A stretch of DNA of 64,000 bases, from contig NZ_JAHXBF010000003.1 in the NCBI RefSeq assembly GCF_020103695.1, forward strand, positions 186,001-250,000, given 5' to 3'. The translations under genes were made by a program, and so were the position numbers. Under the pieces are notes generated by a model. It ran no database searches, was not told the DNA's origin, and saw only the letters and a list, made by a program, of their open reading frames with translations. Position 1 is the first letter of the stretch, and each line of letters opens with the position of its first letter. The DNA comes from Hyalangium versicolor (GTDB lineage: Bacteria; Myxococcota; Myxococcia; Myxococcales; Myxococcaceae). Below are positions 8,810 to 19,742 of this stretch, one piece after another.

Positions 8810-10741
8810 TCAGGCCTTCGCGACGCCCGGAGGGGGCAGGGGGAACGTGCCTTCCGCGGCCGGGCGGGTGCTGCTGTGGGGGCCCCGCTCGCGGCCCGGG
8901 TGGATCTCCATGCCGGGCTCGTATGCGGACACCTTGTTACGGCCGCCACGCTTGCTGGCGTAGAGCGCCGCGTCCACGCAGTCCACCAGCGTCTCCTGCT
9001 CCGTGGCATCCAGCGGGAAGCTGGCCACGCCGATGGAGATGGTGATGTGCCCCGTGGGCTGGGTGGGAGCCGCCAGGGCGGCCGTTTCCAGCACCGCGCG
9101 CCGCAGCTTTTCACCTACTTCCAGAGCGCCTTCCTTGGCCGTCTGCGGCAGCAGGACCATGAACTCCTCGCCGCCATACCGGGCCAGCGTGTCCACCTTG
9201 CGCACGCGGGTGCGCAGCACATCGCAGACCTTGCGGAGGACCTCGTCTCCCGCGCGGTGGCCCGCCGCATCGTTGAGCCGCTTGAAGTGATCCACGTCGA
9301 TCATGAGCATCGACAGCGGAGTGCTGTAGCGCTCGGCGCGAGCCAGCTCGGCCTCCATGCGGTTGAAGAGGTGGCGCCGGTTGGGAACGCCGGTGAGCGG
9401 ATCCGTCTGGGTGAGCAGCACCGTCTCCGAGTGGAGCCGGGCATTCTTCACCGCCGTGGCCGCCTGATCCGCCACCGCCGTGAGCAGCTCCAGCTCCTCC
9501 GGAGAGAAGCCCGCCACTTCCGGACGTTGGAAGTTCATCACGCCCAGCACCGCTTCCATGTGCACCATGGGCACCGCCAGCAGCGAGCCGTGATCGGTTC
9601 CACCCACCAGGTTGCGCTTGGCGAAGATGCTCGAGCGATCCGAGACATCCGGCAGGTACACCGCGCGCAGCGTCTCTGCGGCCCGGCCACAGGCGCCCTC
9701 GCCAAAGGCGAAGGTGAGGCCCACGCTGCCGCGGTGGTGCGGCCACGCGGTGCGGATCTCCAGGTTTCCGTCCGCGTTGCGCAGCATGATCGAGAAGTTG
9801 GGGATCTTCAGCCGCTCCACCACCAGCCGGGTGATGCGCTCGAACATCTCCTGCAGATCCAGCGTGGAGTTCAGCGAGTGCGCCACGTCGAAGAGCAGCG
9901 ACAGCTCGGTGATGCGCTCCTCCAGCTTCTCCTTGAGGGCCAGCTTCTCCTTGGTGACGGCCAGGTCGCGGTGCGTGTCGATCTCCTCCACCTTCATGGA
10001 GGTGATGCGAGCCAGCATCTGGTTGAAGGCCGCGCCGAGCCGGGAGATCTCATCCGTGCCGCGAGTCTCCGCGCGCACCAGCACATCTCCCTCCTCCGCG
10101 CGCCGCATGTTCCCCGTCAGCCGGCGCAGCGGCCGGGTGAGGAAGAAGTGGAGCGACAGCGCCGTGGCCAGCGTCAGCATGAGGCCGAACACCAGCGTGG
10201 ACACCATCGCCAGGTGGAAGACCGAGCCCAACTGGCGGCTCAGGAGCGGCTCGGACAGGCGGACCTGGAGCACTCCCAGGTGCTGGGCGTTGTCACCGGT
10301 GTGGCAGTCCGCGCACTCCGCGCCGCCCAGCGGCCTCACCACCTCCGTGCCCTCTCGCGCCGAGCGGGCCGTCTCCGGAGTGGGCGCTGTCAGCCGCTCT
10401 CTCTCGGGGTGGAGCGTGCCCTCTTCGCCGCGCTGCCGCGACCAGCGGATCCGGCCATCCGGAGTCAACACGCGCAGCTCCGCGACCGAGCGCAACAGGC
10501 GTGTATCCGACGCGATCACCTCGGCCACCGCGCTGTGGGGATGTGCGCGATCCGCCTGGGGCAGGGTGAACGTGGAGGCGATGAACTCCGCGAGCGCGAG
10601 GGCCTCGCGGTGTGCCGCGTCCTGCACGGCCCGGCGCATCTCTCGCCAGAAGTAGCCGCCGCCAATCAGCGCGACGATGAGGCCAGGCAAGGCAATGCTC
10701 CAGAGGAGCTTCCTGCCGACGGTGTGAGGACCCAGGGCCAT
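8810..10741 (-). CDS. Membrane diguanylate cyclase: periplasmic c-heme site, HAMP, GAF, GGDEF
   Basis: 643 residues. TM1 is at ~12-30. A periplasmic segment follows with a single CxxCH heme-attachment motif (Cys143, Cys146, His147). TM2 is at ~175-200, then HAMP (~200-255), a coiled coil, GAF (~285-435) and GGDEF (~450-610). The active site is RYGGEEF, preceded by the inhibitory-site motif RKVD with the standard five-residue spacing, so it should synthesise c-di-GMP with product feedback. The predicted signal is redox state or a gas ligand sensed by the covalent heme, combined with a GAF ligand. It is a single gene, divergent from pgeF, with a good promoter at 10795-10824. Confidence 0.93.
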   Translation of the reverse strand: MALGPHTVGRKLLWSIALPGLIVALIGGGYFWREMRRAVQDAAHREALALAEFIASTFTLPQADRAHPHSAVAEVIASDTRLLRSVAELRVLTPDGRIRWSRQRGEEGTLHPERERLTAPTPETARSAREGTEVVRPLGGAECADCHTGDNAQHLGVLQVRLSEPLLSRQLGSVFHLAMVSTLVFGLMLTLATALSLHFFLTRPLRRLTGNMRRAEEGDVLVRAETRGTDEISRLGAAFNQMLARITSMKVEEIDTHRDLAVTKEKLALKEKLEERITELSLLFDVAHSLNSTLDLQEMFERITRLVVERLKIPNFSIMLRNADGNLEIRTAWPHHRGSVGLTFAFGEGACGRAAETLRAVYLPDVSDRSSIFAKRNLVGGTDHGSLLAVPMVHMEAVLGVMNFQRPEVAGFSPEELELLTAVADQAATAVKNARLHSETVLLTQTDPLTGVPNRRHLFNRMEAELARAERYSTPLSMLMIDVDHFKRLNDAAGHRAGDEVLRKVCDVLRTRVRKVDTLARYGGEEFMVLLPQTAKEGALEVGEKLRRAVLETAALAAPTQPTGHITISIGVASFPLDATEQETLVDCVDAALYASKRGGRNKVSAYEPGMEIHPGRERGPHSSTRPAAEGTFPLPPPGVAKA

Positions 10742-10757
10742 GATCTCGGGAGGTCGG

Positions 10758-10779
10758 CCGCTGGCATTCCTTCCAGCGG
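10758..10779. promoter_or_regulatory. Inverted repeat in the leader of the diguanylate cyclase gene
   Basis: Arms CCGCTGG (10758-10764) and CCAGCGG (10773-10779) around an 8-base spacer. It sits between the predicted promoter and the start codon of the minus-strand cyclase gene, so it could be an operator or an RNA hairpin. Confidence 0.35.
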
Positions 10780-10794
10780 ACCTACAGGGTTGGA

Positions 10795-10824
10795 ATTGTC
10801 CGGTGGACGACTTGGGGCTGTCAA
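10795..10824 (-). promoter_or_regulatory. Candidate sigma-70 promoter for the diguanylate cyclase
   Basis: Read on the minus strand: a perfect -35 TTGACA (10819-10824), an 18-base spacer and -10 GACAAT (10795-10800). The gene starts 54 bases downstream. Confidence 0.5.
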
Positions 10825-10911
10825 ACGTTCCCGGAAGAATTTTCCCGCGGCTCTGGGGATTTCTTGGAGAACAGTGCCGTCCTGGAAAGGGTGGGGTACC
10901 GTGTGCACGTC

Positions 10912-11673
10912 ATGGGCTCGCTGTTCATCAACTCCGCATTGCTTCCAGTACCTCATGGCTTCGCCACTCGCACGGGAGGCGTCTCCGAGGGGCGTTATGC
11001 CTCGTTGAACCTCGGTTTCTCTGTCGGAGACACGCGTGAGCGGGTGGAGGAGAACTATCGCCGGCTCGCCACGGCCGCAGGGGCTTCGCTCGGTGCGCTG
11101 CACCTCGTGAAGCAGGTGCACGGTGATCGCGTCCTGCAGGCAAAGGGCGGGGAGGCCACGCAGACGCTGCGCCCCGTGCTGGGCGATGCGGATGCCCTCT
11201 TCACGGAGCAGGCCGGAGACTGGGTGGGAGTGTCCACCGCGGACTGCGTGCCGGTGCTGCTGGTGGATCCCGAGCACAAGCGCGTGGCGGCGGTGCACTC
11301 GGGCTGGCGCGGCACGGATGCGGATGTGTCCGCGCGCGCGGTGGATGCGCTCGTGGCGCGAGGCACGCGACCAGAGCGGTTGCTGGTGGCCGTGGGGCCG
11401 TGCATCCAGCAGTGCTGCTACGTGGTCTCTCCGGATCTCGCCAAGCACTTCGCCTCGCGCTTCGGCTCGGACGTGGTAGTGGCTCGCGGCGACGAGTTTC
11501 GCCTGGATCTGGCCCGCGCGGTGGTGCTGACCCTGCGCCGCGTGGGCGTCAAGGTCGGCAACATGGATGTTCTACAGGAGTGTACCTCCTGTGACTCCTC
11601 GCGCTTCTTCTCGCACCGGCGGGACGCGGGACGCACCGGTCGCCACATCAACTTCGTCGTCCATCGCTTCTGA
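10912..11673 (+). CDS. pgeF: PgeF/YfiH purine nucleoside phosphorylase (multicopper polyphenol oxidase-like fold)
   Basis: About 253 residues. Family motifs are PHGFATRTGG, KQVHGD (His), STADCVPVLL (Cys) and AAVHSGWRG (His), which form the zinc-centred active site of the YfiH/PgeF family. Characterised members cleave adenosine or inosine with phosphate, and some hydrolyse a mis-incorporated UDP-MurNAc-serine. ATG 10912 is used; in-frame GTG codons at 10891 and 10903 and TTG 10864 are alternatives, and the upstream GGAAAGG does not decide between them. The gene stops 59 bases before the lipoprotein gene. Confidence 0.9.
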   Translation: MGSLFINSALLPVPHGFATRTGGVSEGRYASLNLGFSVGDTRERVEENYRRLATAAGASLGALHLVKQVHGDRVLQAKGGEATQTLRPVLGDADALFTEQAGDWVGVSTADCVPVLLVDPEHKRVAAVHSGWRGTDADVSARAVDALVARGTRPERLLVAVGPCIQQCCYVVSPDLAKHFASRFGSDVVVARGDEFRLDLARAVVLTLRRVGVKVGNMDVLQECTSCDSSRFFSHRRDAGRTGRHINFVVHRF

Positions 11674-11732
11674 GGCAGGCCGATTTCTTGACCGGCTCGG
11701 AAGCTGCTCTTTATCCTCACAGGTGGATACCC

Positions 11733-12584
11733 GTGCTGGAGCGTCTTCTCATCATCCGACGGCTGATTGCCGTCGCGCCGCTGTGCGCGCTCGTCGCGTG
11801 CGCCACTGACTCCGCCACCAAGGCGGATATGGACGCGCTGAGGGGAGAGCTGCGGGCCATGCGCGAGCAGCAGGCCCGCACCAGCGAGCGGCTCGAGCGC
11901 CTGGAGCGCAGCAACTCCGTTCTCCGGGCCCGGCCCACGCAGACTCCCGCCGCGGCGCCGACACAGGTCCCCGCGCAGGCTCCCGCCTCCCAGGCCGCGC
12001 CGCCTCCTCAAAAGAAGGTGGATGTCCCGGACCTGACGGTGGTGAAGCTCAAGCCCAAGTCCGAGCCCGCTCCGTCACTGCCCACCCGCGTGGCCGTGGT
12101 GGAGCCTGAGCAGGAGCAGGTGGAACTGTTCGTCAGCTCGTCGCCCGAGCCTTCCGAGCCCACGCCCAAGTCCGAGCCTGTGCCCGCGCCGCCTCCCGCG
12201 AACACGGCGGCGCTCGACGCGGAGTTCGAGCAGGCCGTCTCCGCGCTGCGCACCGGCAATGTGGAACAGGGCGTGGCCCGGCTGCAGGCCTTCGCTGATC
12301 AGAACCCCCGGCACTCGCGCGCGGACAACGCGCTCTACTTCGCGGGCCTGGGCATGATCGGCCTGAATGACAACGAGGGGGCCTCGCTCGTCTTCGAGCG
12401 CCTCATCGAGACGTACCCCGCCGGGGATGCCGTGCTCGACGGCATGCTCCGGCTGGCCGAGTGCCGGCTGAAGCTGAACCAGCGCGAGGACGCTCGCGCG
12501 CTCTACACCCGTGTCATCACCCAGTTCCCGGGGACGGCCGCCGCAACCCAGGCGGAGCAGCGGCTCGCGTCCCTCTCGCCTTAG
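11733..12584 (+). CDS. TPR lipoprotein, YbgF/CpoB-like
   Basis: 283 residues from GTG 11733, which has AGGTGG at the right distance. The N-terminus is a lipoprotein signal with lipobox ALVAC. A short coiled coil (residues ~30-65, KADMDALRGELRAMREQQ) is followed by a Pro-rich linker and then tetratricopeptide repeats (~165-280) with the YbgF pattern ending in ITQFPGTAAATQAEQRL. YbgF/CpoB proteins are periplasmic partners of the Tol-Pal system and coordinate peptidoglycan synthesis with outer-membrane constriction. The lipid anchor and long linker differ from the E. coli protein. It is followed by the LysM gene after 25 bases, probably one operon. Confidence 0.8.
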   Translation: MLERLLIIRRLIAVAPLCALVACATDSATKADMDALRGELRAMREQQARTSERLERLERSNSVLRARPTQTPAAAPTQVPAQAPASQAAPPPQKKVDVPDLTVVKLKPKSEPAPSLPTRVAVVEPEQEQVELFVSSSPEPSEPTPKSEPVPAPPPANTAALDAEFEQAVSALRTGNVEQGVARLQAFADQNPRHSRADNALYFAGLGMIGLNDNEGASLVFERLIETYPAGDAVLDGMLRLAECRLKLNQREDARALYTRVITQFPGTAAATQAEQRLASLSP

Positions 12585-12609
12585 CAGCAGCCTGAAAGGA
12601 AGTCGCCCG

Positions 12610-13842
12610 ATGCGTTCCCGGATCCTCACAGCATTCCTTGTGGCCATCTCCCTGGCGCCGGCCTGGTCGGCGCGTGCCCAGGATCAGGAGCAGCCCGAGG
12701 AGGAGAACTCCGAGGGAAGCGAGACCGAGGGCGCGGACGTCTCCGACGAGGGCACGCCCGGCAAGCGGATGGGGCCGAAGATCGACGGCGCCCGCGAGAC
12801 GGCTCCCGGCGAGGTGCACACCGTCGTCAAGGGCGACACGCTCTGGGATCTGTCCCAGCAGTACCTGGGCAGCCCCTGGTACTGGCCCAAGGTCTGGTCC
12901 TACAACCCGGAGATCGCCAACCCGCACTGGATCTATCCCGGCAACAAGGTGCGCTTCTTCCCGGCGGGCGAGGAAGTGCCCTCGCGCGTGGAGACGGGCA
13001 CCGCGCCCGCGGACAGCATGGTGGTGGAGGAGGGCGAGGTCCAGGCCGCCACGGAGCTGGGGCCCGCCAACGGCGAGAGCCTGGTGAGCGTGTCCGGCGT
13101 CATCTCGTACAAGGCCAGCGGCGCCACCCTGGTGACCACGCGCGGCTTCGTCACCTCCAAGGAAGTGGATGAGGCCGGGAAGATCGACAGCTCCTTCTCC
13201 GAGATGGAGATGATGTCCTTCCCGGACACCGTCTACCTGCGCTTCAAGAAGAAGGTCGACGCGAAGGTGGGGGATCGCTACCTGGTCTACCGCACCAACT
13301 CCGAGGTGAAGCACCCCATCACCGGCAAGAAGGCGGGCTACCTCACGGACCTGGTCGGCACCGTGCGAGTGCTCAGCGTGGGGGACAAGTTCGTCACCGC
13401 GCAGATCTCCGAGAGCTGGGATGGCATGTACCGCGGCGATCTGGTGGGCCCCTACGGTGAGCGCTTGATGGATCGCGTCTCCGCCAAGCCCAACACCAAG
13501 GCGGTCAAGGGCTACATCATCACGGCCATGCTGCCCTTCCTCACCATCACGGGTGAGCACAACTTCCTGGTTATCGATCGCGGCAGCGCCGACGGCGTCG
13601 AGGTGGGCAACACCTTCTCGATTGTCCGCAGGGAGAACCCGGGTGTCGGCAACCTGCTCCATCCCACCGAGAAGGAGAAGGAGAAGGCCAAGGCGCTGCC
13701 GGACGAAGTGATCGGCACGTGCCTCGTCTCCGAGGTGAAGGAGCGCACCTCCAACTGCCTGCTCGTCACCTCCATCCGCGAGATCGCCCCCGGCGAGCGC
13801 GTGGAGATGCGTGTGGGGGCTGCTCCCACCGCCAGCCGCTAA
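12610..13842 (+). CDS. Secreted LysM-domain protein
   Basis: 410 residues. The N-terminus is a signal peptide ending AWSARAQ, followed by an acidic stretch of about 30 residues. A LysM domain lies at ~69-115 (VHTVVKGDTLWDLSQQYLG, then WPKVWSYNPEIANPHWIYPG), which predicts peptidoglycan binding. The ~290-residue remainder is beta-rich and not recognised. ATG 12610 is preceded by AAAGGAAG; codons upstream in the same frame lie inside the lipoprotein gene. Likely a periplasmic cell-wall-associated protein working with the TPR lipoprotein. Confidence 0.88.
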   Translation: MRSRILTAFLVAISLAPAWSARAQDQEQPEEENSEGSETEGADVSDEGTPGKRMGPKIDGARETAPGEVHTVVKGDTLWDLSQQYLGSPWYWPKVWSYNPEIANPHWIYPGNKVRFFPAGEEVPSRVETGTAPADSMVVEEGEVQAATELGPANGESLVSVSGVISYKASGATLVTTRGFVTSKEVDEAGKIDSSFSEMEMMSFPDTVYLRFKKKVDAKVGDRYLVYRTNSEVKHPITGKKAGYLTDLVGTVRVLSVGDKFVTAQISESWDGMYRGDLVGPYGERLMDRVSAKPNTKAVKGYIITAMLPFLTITGEHNFLVIDRGSADGVEVGNTFSIVRRENPGVGNLLHPTEKEKEKAKALPDEVIGTCLVSEVKERTSNCLLVTSIREIAPGERVEMRVGAAPTASR

Positions 13843-13890
13843 AGTCGGTCTAAAACCCGCTTTTTGCGACATGCATGCAGGATTGGCTGC

Positions 13891-13919
13891 TTGACCGCTG
13901 CCAGTCCGGTGTTTATGTG
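13891..13919 (+). promoter_or_regulatory. Candidate sigma-70 promoter for dprA-topA
   Basis: TTGACC (13891-13896), a 17-base spacer and TATGTG (13914-13919), 64 bases before the dprA start. It lies in the 140-base gap after the LysM gene. Confidence 0.45.
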
Positions 13920-13982
13920 TCGCGCCCCCTGCCGTCGGGCCCATCATCTATATAGGTGGGCTTCGGACGGGAGGGGTTGGGT

Positions 13983-15104
13983 ATGGCGGGTACATCTGCA
14001 CACACACTGACGTCTGAGCAGCGCGCCACGCTGGCACTGTGGGCCGTTCCTGGCCTGGGGCCGAAGACGCTGGAGGCGTTGCGTGTGTTCTCCAGGGGCT
14101 CGCTGGCTCGCCTGGTGGGCAGCCCGGTGAGGGAGTGGCTGGTTGAAGCACCGCTGCCCACGCCTGTTCGCCGGCGCCTGGCCCCCGTGGCGGATCTCGC
14201 ACCCGTGACGGATCGGCTCCTGGAGCGGTGTGAGGCGGCGGGGCTGGAGCTGGCCTTCGCGGGCGAGCGGACCTTCCCCGAGCGCCTGGCCTCGACTCCG
14301 GATGCGCCCCCGCTCCTCTTCTACAAGGGGCACGTGGGGCCTCCGCGTCGGCGCGTGGCCATGGTGGGCAGCCGCCACCCGGATCAGGGCTTCCTGCCCT
14401 TCGCCCGGGATTTCGCGCGGCGCGTGGCCGAGGGCGGCGTAGGCGTGGTGTCAGGCGCGGCCATGGGCGTGGATCGGGCCTGCCACTTTGGGGCCCTGGA
14501 CGCAGACGGGGAGACGTGGGCATTCCTCGGCTCCGCGCTGGACGAGCTGGATCCGCCGCAAGCCCGCATGCTTCCTGAGTTTCTCGAAAGAGGTGGGGTG
14601 TATTTCAGCGAGCTGCCACCGGGCGTCCGGGCAAGCCGCTCCACCTTCCCTCGGCGAAACCGACTGATTGCTGGCGCGTCGGATGCAGTGCTGGTGCTCC
14701 GGGCGGGCAGCAAGTCCGGGGCGCTGTACACGGCGGAGGACGGCCTGGCGCTGGGGCGCCCGGTGCTCGCGCTGCCGGGAGATGTGCGCAACGAGGCCGC
14801 GGCGGGCTGCAACGCGCTGATCCGGGATGGAAAGGCGCGGGCTTGTCTGGCGGTGGAAGAGATCTGGGACTTCGTGGGGGCTCGGCCTGTGCTGGCGGTG
14901 CCTCCCGGAGCGGGAGAACCCTGGGAGGCGCTCTCGGCGGAAGCCAGAGGCGCCTACCAACTGTTGGATCGGGTCCCCCGCACATTTGATGAGGTGCTGG
15001 CGGGCTGCCAGCTCCCGCCCGCCACGCTCACGAGCGCATTGGTGGAGCTGGAGCTGTCCGGCCTAGTGATCCAGTACCCGGGCAAGGTTTACGAGAAGGT
15101 CTGA
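13983..15104 (+). CDS. dprA: DNA-processing protein DprA
   Basis: 373 residues. An N-terminal helical SAM-like region (LGPKTLEALRVF) precedes the Rossmann-fold DprA core: VAMVGSRHPD, VVSGAAMGVDRACHFGAL, FPRRNRLIAG and KSGALYTAEDGLALGRPVLALPG-type motifs. A small winged-helix domain ends the protein. DprA loads RecA onto incoming single-stranded DNA during natural transformation. ATG 13983 is chosen because GGGAGGGGTT precedes it. topA starts 13 bases after the stop, as in many bacteria. Confidence 0.95.
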   Translation: MAGTSAHTLTSEQRATLALWAVPGLGPKTLEALRVFSRGSLARLVGSPVREWLVEAPLPTPVRRRLAPVADLAPVTDRLLERCEAAGLELAFAGERTFPERLASTPDAPPLLFYKGHVGPPRRRVAMVGSRHPDQGFLPFARDFARRVAEGGVGVVSGAAMGVDRACHFGALDADGETWAFLGSALDELDPPQARMLPEFLERGGVYFSELPPGVRASRSTFPRRNRLIAGASDAVLVLRAGSKSGALYTAEDGLALGRPVLALPGDVRNEAAAGCNALIRDGKARACLAVEEIWDFVGARPVLAVPPGAGEPWEALSAEARGAYQLLDRVPRTFDEVLAGCQLPPATLTSALVELELSGLVIQYPGKVYEKV

Positions 15105-15116
15105 GCAGGAGAGGTC

Positions 15117-17666
<2,550 letters not shown>

Positions 17667-17704
17667 AAGGCTGAGCGATTCCGGGAGGGTAGCCTGTGCG
17701 CGCC

Positions 17705-17733
17705 TTGACACCCTGAGCGGGCGCCCTCTAAGA
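17705..17733 (+). promoter_or_regulatory. Candidate promoter for aglRQS
   Basis: Perfect -35 TTGACA (17705-17710), a 17-base spacer and CTAAGA (17728-17733) as a weak -10, 88 bases before the aglR start and in the gap after topA. Confidence 0.4.
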
Positions 17734-17821
17734 AGGGACAGCCCGCTCCCTGCGTGGGAGTCCGCCGCCCGTGCCTGCCACGGGTGTGACGGCCCAGGGC
17801 GTTGAAAGGAATTGCAGCGCG

Positions 17822-18553
17822 ATGAGCCCCATGGTGAGCGAACTGTTGAACGGGGTGCTGGCCGCAGCTCCGGCAGGCAAACTGGGTCTCGTGGACACCG
17901 TCGTGAAGTTCTTCAAGGACGGTGGCCCCTTCATGTTCGTCAATCTGTTCTGGTTCGCCGCGGCGCTGGCGGTGGCCATCGAGCGCATCTACACGCTCAT
18001 GTTCCGCTATAACCTGCCCGCGCCTCCCTTCATGGAACAGATCACCAAGCTGGTGATGACGGGCAACGTGGATCGCGCGGTGAAGCTCTGCAACGCCGCC
18101 CCCAACGCGCCCCTGGCCAAGGTGATCCGCGCCGGCCTCACCCGCGCCAACCGCGGCGAGATTGAAGTCGCCAAGGCCGTGGAAGAGGCCATGGTGGAGA
18201 ACACCCCGCACGTGGGTTCCCGCATCCCCTGGCTGTGGTCGCTCGCCAACATCGCGACCCTCGTGGGACTGGTCGGTACCATCTTCGGCCTCATCGGTAC
18301 GTTCCAGGCACTCGGCAACGTGCCTGCCGAGCAGAAGCAGACGCTGCTGTCGGACGGTATCTCCAAGGCCATGAACAACACCGCCTTCGCGCTGTCGATC
18401 GCCGTGATGTGCATCGTGTTCCACCTGATCCTCACGTCCTACGCGAAGAGCATGGTGGAGAGCGTGGAGCTCAACGGGCTGAAGCTGGAGAACCTGCTGT
18501 CGCGCCGCCACGCCTCGGACACCCAGGTCGACGGCGAGTCGCGGGCCGCCTGA
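17822..18553 (+). CDS. aglR: MotA/TolQ/ExbB proton channel protein, AglR-like
   Basis: 243 residues with three transmembrane segments (~35-55, ~140-165, ~180-205) and the TolQ/ExbB signature (SLANIATLVGLVGTIFGLIGTF). Followed by two ExbD/TolR-type genes in the order R-Q-S, which is the arrangement of the Myxococcus xanthus AglRQS motor that drives gliding by proton flow. ATG 17822 is preceded by AAAGGA. The identification as AglR rests on this gene order and on the AglQ match, not on a search; a general TolQ/ExbB role is the alternative. Confidence 0.82.
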   Translation: MSPMVSELLNGVLAAAPAGKLGLVDTVVKFFKDGGPFMFVNLFWFAAALAVAIERIYTLMFRYNLPAPPFMEQITKLVMTGNVDRAVKLCNAAPNAPLAKVIRAGLTRANRGEIEVAKAVEEAMVENTPHVGSRIPWLWSLANIATLVGLVGTIFGLIGTFQALGNVPAEQKQTLLSDGISKAMNNTAFALSIAVMCIVFHLILTSYAKSMVESVELNGLKLENLLSRRHASDTQVDGESRAA

Positions 18554-18583
18554 GCGGCGCCACGCTGAGCCAGAGGGCCACGC

Positions 18584-19105
18584 ATGGCGTTCTACTACTC
18601 GCGCCGCAAGCTGAAGCCTCGTGAGGAAGAAGAGACGGGGGAACTGAACATCGTTCCCTACCTCGACATCCTCATGAACCTCATCCTGTTCATGCTGCTG
18701 TCCATCACTGGCCTGGCCTCGTTCGGCATCCTGAACGTGACGGCGCCCAACTACGGTGGGCCCTCGGCCGGGGTGCAGCAGGACAATCCGGATCAGCCCA
18801 AGCTCACGCTCAGCGTGCTGATCTCCAAGAAGGGCCATTTCATCAACAGCGAGAACGCGATCCTCGGCGAGAACGGGAACGCGCCCACCATCCCCCTCAA
18901 GGCGGATGGTTCGTATGACTACGCGGCCCTCAACGCGAAGATGGTAGAGATCAAGCAGGCCTTCCCCAGCGAGACGAAGGTCATCATCGGCGCCGACGCG
19001 GATGTGGAGTACGAGGCGCTGATCGCGACCATGGATGCGTGCCGCGAGACGCTGAGCAAGGAGCACCACCTGCTCTTCCCGGACGTCACCCTGGGGGCGA
19101 TGTGA
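18584..19105 (+). CDS. aglQ: ExbD/TolR-family motor subunit, AglQ-like
   Basis: 173 residues with one transmembrane helix near the N-terminus (~24-48, IVPYLDILMNLILFMLLS) and a periplasmic domain. The membrane aspartate falls exactly at residue 28, and Asp28 is the proton-path residue reported as essential in M. xanthus AglQ. The stop overlaps the next start (ATGTGA), which implies translational coupling. The motor uses proton-motive force at the inner membrane. Confidence 0.82.
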   Translation: MAFYYSRRKLKPREEEETGELNIVPYLDILMNLILFMLLSITGLASFGILNVTAPNYGGPSAGVQQDNPDQPKLTLSVLISKKGHFINSENAILGENGNAPTIPLKADGSYDYAALNAKMVEIKQAFPSETKVIIGADADVEYEALIATMDACRETLSKEHHLLFPDVTLGAM

Positions 19106-19698
19106 GCGCGACGGGCATCGAGACGCCGGCGGTGATGACTCCCGAGGAGGAGGAGCGCGTCCAGCGGATGCGCTTCCGCAAGGCGCTGGCGCGCAAGAAG
19201 CGCAAGGAGCGCGAGGCCGCGGGCGAGATCAAGGAACTGAACATCACCGCGATGATGGACATGATGACCATCCTCCTGGTGTTCCTGCTCAAGTCCTTCG
19301 CCTCGTCTTCGGCGTCGGTGACGGCCTCGGACGACATCCGGCCTCCAGTGTCTTCCACCCGCGCCTCGCCGAAGGACACGGTGACCGTCACCATCACCCC
19401 CAAGAACATCCTGGTGGGCGAGAAGGAAGCGCTGCGGCTGGAGAACGGACAGGTGCCGGCCGCTCAGCTCCAGGGGCGGCTCGTGGTGCCGCTCGACGCG
19501 GCGCTCAAGAAGGAAGTGGAGAAGCTGAAGTACATCGCCGACCGCAACCCGGCGGCGCCCTTCAACAAGGAGCTGTCGGTGATCGGGGACAAGAAGGTCC
19601 CCTATGACTTGCTGCTCACCGTCCTCTACACCGCGGGCCAGAACGAGCTGGAGAACTACCGCTTCGTGGTGCTGAAGAAGGAAGAGGGCGGGGAGTGA
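19102..19698 (+). CDS. aglS: ExbD/TolR-family motor subunit, AglS-like
   Basis: 198 residues from GTG 19102, which overlaps the aglQ stop by four bases. A charged cytoplasmic head (~1-42, KALARKKRKEREAAGE) precedes a single transmembrane helix (ITAMMDMMTILLVFLL) with the ExbD-type aspartate, then a periplasmic domain. Third member of the R-Q-S motor set. The stop codon forms part of a strong hairpin at 19697. Confidence 0.8.
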   Translation: MSATGIETPAVMTPEEEERVQRMRFRKALARKKRKEREAAGEIKELNITAMMDMMTILLVFLLKSFASSSASVTASDDIRPPVSSTRASPKDTVTVTITPKNILVGEKEALRLENGQVPAAQLQGRLVVPLDAALKKEVEKLKYIADRNPAAPFNKELSVIGDKKVPYDLLLTVLYTAGQNELENYRFVVLKKEEGGE

Positions 19699-19719
19699 GC
19701 GCCAGGCGGGCTGGCGCTC
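19697..19719. terminator. Hairpin between aglS and the convergent dksA-like gene
   Basis: Perfect 9-bp stem, GAGCGCCAG / CTGGCGCTC, with a 5-base loop, starting inside the aglS stop. It lacks a T-tract, so any termination would be atypical. The convergent position supports a bidirectional role. Confidence 0.5.
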
Positions 19720-19742
19720 CGGGCCCCTACCACGTGTGAGAG

